Shown piece by piece: positions 1 through 5,101 of a stretch of 5,101 nt of DNA. The notes below the pieces were generated by a model. It was not told the DNA's origin and searched no databases. It saw only the letters and a program-made list of their open reading frames with translations. The translations under genes were made by a program, and so were the position numbers. How positions within the stretch are numbered: the first letter of the stretch is position 1; each line of letters starts with the position of its first letter. The stretch is from positions 1 through 5,101 of the forward strand of contig NZ_DATITZ010000208.1 in the NCBI RefSeq assembly GCF_035467215.1, given 5' to 3'. The stretch is from Thiocapsa sp035467215 (lineage in GTDB: Bacteria > Pseudomonadota > Gammaproteobacteria > Chromatiales > Chromatiaceae).

Positions 1-18
1 CTTCGGATCACTCCTCGA

Positions 19-1644
<1,626 letters not shown>

Positions 1645-1681
1645 GGATTGCTTGCCTCGGTAAAGCGAAATGGGGGATGTG

Positions 1682-1703
1682 GCGGACGCGGGTGGTTGTC
1701 CGC
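1682..1703 (-). other. Stem-loop at the groES-groEL junction
   Basis: GCGGAC (1682-1687) and GTCCGC (1698-1703) are perfect reverse complements separated by 10 bases. In the groESL transcript they would form a 6-bp GC-rich hairpin that begins at the last base of the groES TAG stop. There is no run of T after it, so a strong terminator is unlikely. Intergenic stem-loops in groESL operons of some proteobacteria (Agrobacterium tumefaciens is the known case) are tied to mRNA processing. That role here is inference. Confidence 0.45.
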
Positions 1704-1990
1704 TATTCGATGACGCCCATGATGTCGTCTTCGCGCATCACCAGCAGCTTCTCCTCGGAGAGCTTGACCTCGGTGCCTGAATACTTGCCGAACAACACGC
1801 GGTCGCCGACCTTCACATCCAGGCGGCGGACATCGCCGTTGTCGAGCAGCTTGCCGTTGCCGACAGCGATGACCTCGCCCTCGATCGGCTTCTCGGCGGC
1901 CGAGTCCGGGATCAGGATGCCGCCGGCGGAGGTGCGTTCCTCCTCCTTGCGGCGAACGACGACACGGTCATGCAAAGGACGTAGGTTCAT
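1703..1990 (-). CDS. groES: Co-chaperonin GroES (Hsp10)
   Basis: Heptameric lid that caps the GroEL ring and helps enclose substrate in the cytoplasm. The 95-residue protein has the usual length. It starts MNLRPLHDRVVVRR and carries the mobile loop (about 16-35) with the hydrophobic GroEL-contact tripeptide Ile25-Leu26-Ile27 inside GGILIPD. The roof-loop region is about 45-57, followed by VKVGDRVLFGKYSGTEV and a C-terminal EDDIMGVIE, all typical of the family. The ATG is supported by AAGGAGT (2001-2007) 10 bases upstream. It is the first gene of the groESL operon. The leader of about 75 bases after the predicted transcription start includes part of the CIRCE element. The stop is TAG, and a short stem-loop follows at once. 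Confidence 0.99.
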   Translation of the reverse strand: MNLRPLHDRVVVRRKEEERTSAGGILIPDSAAEKPIEGEVIAVGNGKLLDNGDVRRLDVKVGDRVLFGKYSGTEVKLSEEKLLVMREDDIMGVIE

Positions 1991-2000
1991 AAACGACGTG

Positions 2001-2007
2001 ACTCCTT
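2001..2007 (-). promoter_or_regulatory. Ribosome binding site of groES
   Basis: AAGGAGT on the minus strand, 10 bases before the groES ATG. It is the strongest Shine-Dalgarno match in the operon and fixes the groES start. The groEL site is much weaker (GAGG at 1655-1658). Confidence 0.8.
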
Positions 2008-2045
2008 GAGCGAAGAAACTGAAAGTTCGCGATCTCGACGGGCTG

Positions 2046-2072
2046 TTAGCACTCGGCCGGATCGAGTGCTAA
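2046..2072 (-). promoter_or_regulatory. CIRCE operator (HrcA binding site) of groESL
   Basis: A perfect inverted repeat, TTAGCACTC (2046-2054), nine spacer bases, then GAGTGCTAA (2064-2072), matches the CIRCE consensus exactly in both arms and spacing. CIRCE is bound by the repressor HrcA, whose activity depends on GroEL, so the operon is probably autoregulated by chaperonin availability. The element begins directly after the predicted -10 box and covers the expected transcription start, so bound HrcA would block initiation. No hrcA gene lies in this window. Confidence 0.97.
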
Positions 2073-2073
2073 C

Positions 2074-2101
2074 AATCTAGAGAAAATTCCCGGGATGTCA
2101 A
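2074..2101 (-). promoter_or_regulatory. Sigma70-type promoter of groESL
   Basis: Reading on the minus strand, a perfect TTGACA -35 box (2101-2096) is followed after 16 bases by TAGATT (2079-2074), a four-of-six match to the -10 consensus. The stretch between them is locally A/T-rich (AATTTTCTC). Transcription would start near 2066-2068, inside CIRCE. The sequence does not fit the sigma32 heat-shock -10 consensus (CCCCAT), which supports control by HrcA rather than RpoH at this site. Confidence 0.8.
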
Positions 2102-2107
2102 GCGCTG

Positions 2108-2191
2108 CTGAACCGCGTCCGGAGTCATCCGATCCGGTGTCGGTGATTTCGACCTCGGGTTTCTCAATGGCTGTCGAGGGACGCGGTTCAG
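2108..2191. repeat. Inverted-repeat structure A (TGAACCGCGTC family)
   Basis: CTGAACCGCGTCC (2108-2120) and its perfect 13-base reverse complement GGACGCGGTTCAG (2179-2191) flank 58 bases. The structure lies between the divergent groES and tcdA genes, starting six bases beyond the groES -35 box. The 11-base core TGAACCGCGTC recurs three more times to the right of tcdA. The interior shows no convincing ORF and is not similar overall to the interior of structure B. It could be a REP- or MITE-like intergenic element, or a long-range RNA hairpin in a tcdA leader. Which one cannot be decided from this window. Confidence 0.75.
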
Positions 2192-2308
2192 AAGTATTCG
2201 GTTTTCGGCAACTTGCGGCGAGGCTTGCGGGGGCGTTGGAGGTTGCGGGATCGAGGTCGTTCTGAGCCGAGGCTTTCGGTCCGGACGCAGATCGAGGATG
2301 ATGCCGCG
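2192..2308. other. Non-coding stretch upstream of tcdA
   Basis: Together with the groES control region and repeat structure A this makes up the 318-base divergent intergenic region (1991-2308). I see no clear -35/-10 pair for tcdA and no RNA gene here. The tcdA frame is open back to an ATG at 2213, but those extra 32 residues are arginine-rich and unlike TcdA N-termini, so I read them as non-coding. Confidence 0.5.
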
Positions 2309-3133
2309 ATGGATACATCGAACACTCCCGCGCAGCTTGATACGGAGGTTTCGGTCGGGCGCGAGGCGCGTTTCGGCGGGATTGCCCGACTCTACGGGGC
2401 GGTGGAGAGTGCGCGGATCGCGGATCTGCATGTCTGCGTGGTCGGCGTGGGCGGGGTGGGATCTTGGGCGGCGGAGGCGCTCGCGCGCACCGGAGTGGGC
2501 GCCATTACCCTGATCGACGACGACACCATCGAGGCGGGCAACGTGAACCGCCAGAGCCACGCCATGACCAGCCAGCTCGATCGGGCGAAGGTCGAGGCGA
2601 TGGCCGAGCGCATCCGCGACATCCATCCGCTTTGCCGATGCGAGCCAATCCGCGATTTCATCACCGATCGGACACTCGAGGCGTATCTGAGCCGCGGCTA
2701 TGACGCGGTCATCGACGCGATCGACAGCATCCGTTTCAAGGCGGCGATGATTGCACACTGCAAGCTGCATAAGATCCCCATCGTCACGACCGGGGGTGCG
2801 GGCGGACGGCGCGACCCGACCGCGGTCAGGGTGGCCGATCTGACCCGCACGGAGCACGACCCCTTGGCCTCGAAGGTGCGGCGACGTTTGCGCGAGGTTT
2901 ATGGCTTCCCGCGCGACCCGAAACGGCGTTTCAAGGTCGACTGCGTCTACTCGCTGGAGCAGCCGGTCTATCCGCAGGCGGATGGAAGTGTCGGCCACCA
3001 AAAACCCGGCATCAGCGGAGTCTCGCTCGACTGCCGGCTCGGCTACGGGTCGGCGAGTTTCGTGACGGCGACGTTCGGGTTTGCGGCTGTTTCGAAGGTG
3101 ATCGAGATGGCGGCTAAACCGCCTCCGGAGTGA
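2309..3133 (+). CDS. tcdA: tRNA threonylcarbamoyladenosine dehydratase TcdA (CsdL/YgdL), E1-like
   Basis: Catalyses ATP-dependent cyclisation of t6A to ct6A at position 37 of tRNAs that read ANN codons. The 274-residue protein is close to the E. coli length (268). Seen in order: an N-terminal RFGGIARLYG (21-30) with the arginine typical of E1-like enzymes; a Rossmann GVGGVGS (46-52); LIDDDTIEAGNVNRQ (68-82) with ribose-binding aspartates and Asn80-Arg81; Lys94 in DRAKVE; VIDAIDS (134-140); TTGGAGGRRDPT (160-171); KPGISGVSLD (232-241); and a C-terminal ASFVTATFGFAAVS (249-262). This pattern separates it from MoeB and ThiF, which carry zinc-binding CxxC pairs not seen here. I chose the ATG at 2309 because GAGGA (2294-2298) lies 10 bases upstream and the length then fits the family. 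It is a single gene, divergent from groES and convergent with the XpaC-type gene. Its TGA stop is the start of a repeat unit. Confidence 0.96.
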   Translation: MDTSNTPAQLDTEVSVGREARFGGIARLYGAVESARIADLHVCVVGVGGVGSWAAEALARTGVGAITLIDDDTIEAGNVNRQSHAMTSQLDRAKVEAMAERIRDIHPLCRCEPIRDFITDRTLEAYLSRGYDAVIDAIDSIRFKAAMIAHCKLHKIPIVTTGGAGGRRDPTAVRVADLTRTEHDPLASKVRRRLREVYGFPRDPKRRFKVDCVYSLEQPVYPQADGSVGHQKPGISGVSLDCRLGYGSASFVTATFGFAAVSKVIEMAAKPPPE

Positions 3134-3229
3134 ACCGCGTCGCGTCGACCTCTTGGGCATGCTGCAACGTTGCGTAGCGCATCGGCGGTTGAGGATCGCT
3201 CCTCGACGCGGTTCATTCGACGCGGTTCA
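3131..3229. repeat. Inverted-repeat structure B (TGAACCGCGTC family) between convergent genes
   Basis: TGAACCGCGTCG (3131-3142) faces two inverted copies, CGACGCGGTTCA at 3204-3215 and 3218-3229, across about 61 bases. This fills the whole gap between the convergent tcdA and XpaC-type genes. Inside are a 10-base palindrome GCAACGTTGC (3164-3173) and a small hairpin GAGGA-TCGC-TCCTC (3191-3204). It has the same layout as structure A on the other side of tcdA: an inverted unit about 12-13 bases long around a core of about 60 bases. It may also serve as a two-way transcription stop for the converging genes, though it lacks the T-run of a classic intrinsic terminator. Confidence 0.75.
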
Positions 3230-3230
3230 T
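3203..3230. repeat. Perfect 14-base tandem duplication
   Basis: TCGACGCGGTTCAT occurs twice head to tail (3203-3216 and 3217-3230) with no mismatch. Each copy holds one inverted TGAACCGCGTC unit, so this arm of structure B is doubled. The second copy overlaps the stop codon of the XpaC-type gene (3227-3229). Confidence 0.9.
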
Positions 3231-4141
3231 AAGAGCCCTTCGCGCTTCAACTGGCTCGTCAACACCTCGATCTGCACATCAAGATCCATGATGTCGGACT
3301 CCAAGAGCTTCCGGCGCTGGTCCTGAAACACCTCCTCGATGCTCGTCAGAACACGACGGAAGTTGGCGTCGAGATCCGGCGAGGCGGCGCGTTGGTGGGT
3401 CCTTGCGTAGCCTTCGACGACACGCTGCACACCGTCGAGGTAGACGTTGAGAAATTTGCGGGCACGGCGCAGGTCACGCGGATCCTCTTCCAGCAAGGTC
3501 AGGATCTCGCGCGCGAGCGCGGCGACGCGCCGCAGCCGTTGATTGAGCTCGGGTTGTCGGATGTCGCGGCTCGATTGCTCGACTGCGGCGATCGAGCGCT
3601 CGGCTTGCGCCAGAGCGGCAAGCACCTGGTCCGTGGTGTCGAGCCCGGAGGCGGCCGTCACGCGCTTGGCTTCGCCTGGATCGCCCCCGTAGAAGAGCCG
3701 ACACCCGAGCAGGGCTACGAGCCCGAAAGCGAAGGCAATGCCCGGATGGTGCCCGACACCGAGCCAGGCGGTCAGGCCGGTGCCCAAACCGATCAGGACG
3801 CTGCCGACGGCTTTGAGCGGCCACGGCATCTTGGCGACGAGACGGTGCGCATAGGCGGCTTCCGCGACCAGCCCGCGCCACAGCAACCAAGCGCCACCCA
3901 GCAACAGACCGTAACCGACGGCGTTGCCGATCATCGGCATCAAGAGCCCGCGTGCCATGGCGACGACCGCGGCAACCAAGACGGGCAGTGTCAGCAGGAA
4001 CATCAAGAGACCCTTTGCCGGGCTCGGCTGATCCGGGATCGAACGCCGCTCTTCACGGCTGCCGAGGAGCTTGGCGCGGACGACCAAGATCAGGATGGCG
4101 ATCGCGGCGAGGATACCGACAAGCGCAAGCACGCGGATCAT
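3227..4141 (-). CDS. xpaC: Membrane protein with C-terminal XpaC domain (5-bromo-4-chloroindolyl phosphate hydrolysis family)
   Basis: The C-terminal part (about 195-303) matches the XpaC family: LAREILTLLEEDPRDLRRARKF, then NVYLDGVQRVVEGY, and finally ESDIMDLDVQIEVLTSQLKREGL. The family is named from a Bacillus screening phenotype; the molecular function is not established, and members often pair with the toxic-anion-resistance protein TelA. Ahead of it lie about five hydrophobic segments (roughly 4-22, 44-63, 71-90, 111-130, 134-150), so the protein is integral to the inner membrane, with the charged helical domain probably cytoplasmic. At 304 residues it is longer than Bacillus XpaC (about 200). 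GGGAG (4150-4154) lies 8 bases before the ATG. It is the last gene of the minus-strand run. No telA follows, since the next gene is convergent. The family call is firm; the function is open. Confidence 0.87.
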   Translation of the reverse strand: MIRVLALVGILAAIAILILVVRAKLLGSREERRSIPDQPSPAKGLLMFLLTLPVLVAAVVAMARGLLMPMIGNAVGYGLLLGGAWLLWRGLVAEAAYAHRLVAKMPWPLKAVGSVLIGLGTGLTAWLGVGHHPGIAFAFGLVALLGCRLFYGGDPGEAKRVTAASGLDTTDQVLAALAQAERSIAAVEQSSRDIRQPELNQRLRRVAALAREILTLLEEDPRDLRRARKFLNVYLDGVQRVVEGYARTHQRAASPDLDANFRRVLTSIEEVFQDQRRKLLESDIMDLDVQIEVLTSQLKREGLL

Positions 4142-4160
4142 GGATGCGTCTCCCGAGGCA

Positions 4161-4307
4161 TCAGCGAGGCGGAGCGGCGTGCCGAGCGGTCTCGGCCGCG
4201 GCAGAAGCAGGAGACGAGCAGGAGACCGCCAGTGCCTGCCAGGAGGCGACGCCGACGGCGGCCAGGATCAAGAGCAGCCCCAGTACCTTGCGCGGGAAGT
4301 CGGGCAT
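4161..4307 (-). CDS. Small hydrophobic protein (48 aa), unknown
   Basis: I do not recognise this gene. It fills the 182-base gap between the V-ATPase subunit D gene and the XpaC-type gene. The product starts MPDFPRKV, followed by one strongly hydrophobic stretch (about 8-28, LGLLLILAAVGVASWQALAV) and a short Ala/Ser/Pro-rich tail ending HAAPPR. This fits a single-pass membrane peptide, or a small secreted one with a signal-like N-terminus. GAGGAG (4320-4325), partly inside the preceding stop codon, lies 12 bases before the ATG, and its own stop is 19 bases before the next start. That spacing is operon-like. It is too short and has too few membrane segments to be the two- or four-helix rotor-ring subunit K. 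Being so short it could be a chance ORF. Confidence 0.5.
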   Translation of the reverse strand: MPDFPRKVLGLLLILAAVGVASWQALAVSCSSPASAAAETARHAAPPR

Positions 4308-4323
4308 GGCGTTGGGTCGCTCC

Positions 4324-4947
4324 TCAAGCCTCGGCCCGTTGCCGCAGCAACTTGACCTGGAAGAGCGTGTTGCGCTCCTCCTCTTCGAGCGATGACTGGA
4401 TGAAGTGGATGGTTCGCCGATAGAGCGGAATGATGTTGTACTTGAGCGCGTTGACCCGCTTCTGGGCCTTGCGTTGCTCTTCCATCAGACGGTGCAGCGC
4501 GGTTTCGACCTCGGCGAGACGGGCGAGCAGCACGCAGGCGTTGGCGAGATTCTCGCGGGTGGTGTCGAAGCTCGCGTCCGTCCCCAAGAGACCGACCGGC
4601 TTGAGCGGGATGCGCTCGCTGGTCACGGCGGGATATTCCACCCCGAGCGCGCGGCGCGGCAGGATGTCGACCGTCAGCGCCAGCTCCGAGCCGAGCGCGG
4701 CTTGATGGATCCCGCGGCTGCCCATGCGCAGATGGGTGATGCTGAGACAGCGGTAGGCCTCGGCGAGGGCCTTTTCGGACGCCTCTCGCAGCCGCCGATA
4801 CTCGCCGATGCGCTCGTAGACGAGGCGCGTCAGCAGCTCGCGCTTGCGTTCGAGCAGGTCGTGGCCTTCCTCGAGAAACTTCTCCTGTTTCTTCAGTCGG
4901 AGCAGCGTGTTCTTGGTCGGCGGAACCTTGATCAGTTGTTGTGCCAT
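4324..4947 (-). CDS. ntpD: V-type ATPase/ATP synthase subunit D (central stalk)
   Basis: Subunit D forms the rotating central shaft that links the A3B3 catalytic head to the membrane ring in V/A-type ATPases, which pump H+ or Na+ or make ATP. The 207-residue protein has the normal length. It shows the two long helices that make the family's antiparallel coiled coil: N-terminal 1-60 (PPTKNTLLRLKKQEKFLEEG, then LLERKRELLTRLV) and C-terminal 135-200 with the diagnostic RVNALKYNIIPLYRRTIHFIQ (164-184) and EEEERNTLFQVKLLRQ. The ATG is preceded by GAGAGAG (4953-4959) at 5 bases. In bacterial V-ATPase operons subunit D often follows subunits A and B, and genes I and K come after it. Here a small hydrophobic ORF and an XpaC-type gene follow instead. 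The A and B genes would be expected off the right edge. Confidence 0.93.
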   Translation of the reverse strand: MAQQLIKVPPTKNTLLRLKKQEKFLEEGHDLLERKRELLTRLVYERIGEYRRLREASEKALAEAYRCLSITHLRMGSRGIHQAALGSELALTVDILPRRALGVEYPAVTSERIPLKPVGLLGTDASFDTTRENLANACVLLARLAEVETALHRLMEEQRKAQKRVNALKYNIIPLYRRTIHFIQSSLEEEERNTLFQVKLLRQRAEA

Positions 4948-5101
4948 CTGGACTCTCTCAACCCGAGCGAAGGGTAGCCGTCCTGGATGTGCCCGCGCTC
5001 ATCCGGCGGTAAAGGTTGAATGATCGCATGATCGTCGTCTCGGATGCAGCGCTTGCTGCACGGGGATCCCAGGGCGCCGGCCTGTCGATCTCGTCGGGCC
5101 G
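4948..5101. other. Unassigned sequence upstream of the V-ATPase D gene
   Basis: On the minus strand one frame is open from the window edge to a TGA at 4960-4958, ten bases before the subunit D start; its end reads ETTIMRSFNLYRRMSAG and on to TLRSG. A second frame is also open and would overlap the D start. Neither resembles the end of a V-ATPase B subunit or any family I recognise, so I do not call a gene. A small inverted repeat, TGCAGC-GCTT-GCTGCA, sits at 5045-5060. The stretch could be the tail of an upstream operon gene or an intergenic leader. Confidence 0.35.

Noticed and set aside
2074..2101. Sigma32 heat-shock promoter for groESL
   Set aside because: The -35 area resembles both classes, but there is no CCCCAT-type -10 at the right distance, while a sigma70-type -10 adjoins CIRCE.
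2213..2308. Earlier tcdA start giving 32 more residues
   Set aside because: The extra segment is Arg-rich and unlike TcdA N-termini, the protein would exceed the family length, and a better-placed ribosome binding site supports the ATG at 2309.
2046..2318. Minus-strand ORF of 90 codons upstream of groES
   Set aside because: It covers the CIRCE element, the promoter and repeat structure A, has no recognisable product, and depends on regulatory sequence happening to be open.
2069..3160. Minus-strand open frame (363 codons) covering tcdA
   Set aside because: Opposite-strand shadow of tcdA: Arg-rich translation, no family resemblance, and it would run through the groES promoter and both repeat structures.
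2108..3229. CRISPR array from the repeated 11-mer
   Set aside because: Units are short, occur in both orientations, are unevenly spaced, and flank a complete gene; this is not an array of direct repeats and spacers.
3392..4423. Plus-strand open frame (343 codons) opposite the XpaC-type gene
   Set aside because: Translation is dominated by Gln, Gly, Arg and Asp with no domain, while the minus strand holds a clear membrane protein with a family-level match.
4958..5101. 3' end of a V-ATPase B subunit gene ending 10 bases before subunit D
   Set aside because: An open frame does end there, but its residues do not resemble the B subunit C-terminus, and a second frame is open too, so the assignment is not supported.

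Overview
The window is GC-rich, with tightly packed genes, and looks like chromosome from a gammaproteobacterium. GroEL, GroES and a TcdA of normal proteobacterial length support that. Combined with a HrcA-type CIRCE operator and a V-type ATPase subunit gene, the picture is compatible with purple sulfur bacteria or relatives (Chromatiales). That placement is inference from family knowledge, not a sequence search.

Left part (minus strand, about 19-2101): a complete groES-groEL chaperonin operon reading right to left. Its control region is clear: a perfect TTGACA -35 box, a weaker -10 box, and a perfect CIRCE operator (TTAGCACTC-N9-GAGTGCTAA) over the expected transcription start. GroEL ends in a histidine/glycine tail instead of the usual Gly-Gly-Met tail. 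A 6-bp stem-loop sits right after the groES stop codon.

Middle (plus strand, 2309-3133): tcdA, the E1-like enzyme that cyclises t6A to ct6A in tRNA. It is transcribed divergently from groES. It is bracketed by two inverted-repeat structures built from the same 11-base unit, TGAACCGCGTC. The unit occurs five times here, all between genes or over stop codons. The TGA stop codons of both tcdA and the convergent gene on its right are the first three bases of a repeat unit.

Right part (minus strand, 3227-4947, reading right to left): subunit D of a V-type ATPase, then a 48-codon ORF for a small hydrophobic protein, then a membrane protein with a C-terminal XpaC-type domain. The three are closely spaced and probably form the end of an operon entering from beyond the right edge. 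The usual membrane-subunit genes of a bacterial V-ATPase do not follow subunit D here. The last 154 bases (4948-5101) hold upstream sequence I could not assign.

No tRNA, rRNA, CRISPR array, insertion sequence or transposase gene was seen. The most unusual element is the TGAACCGCGTC repeat family around tcdA.
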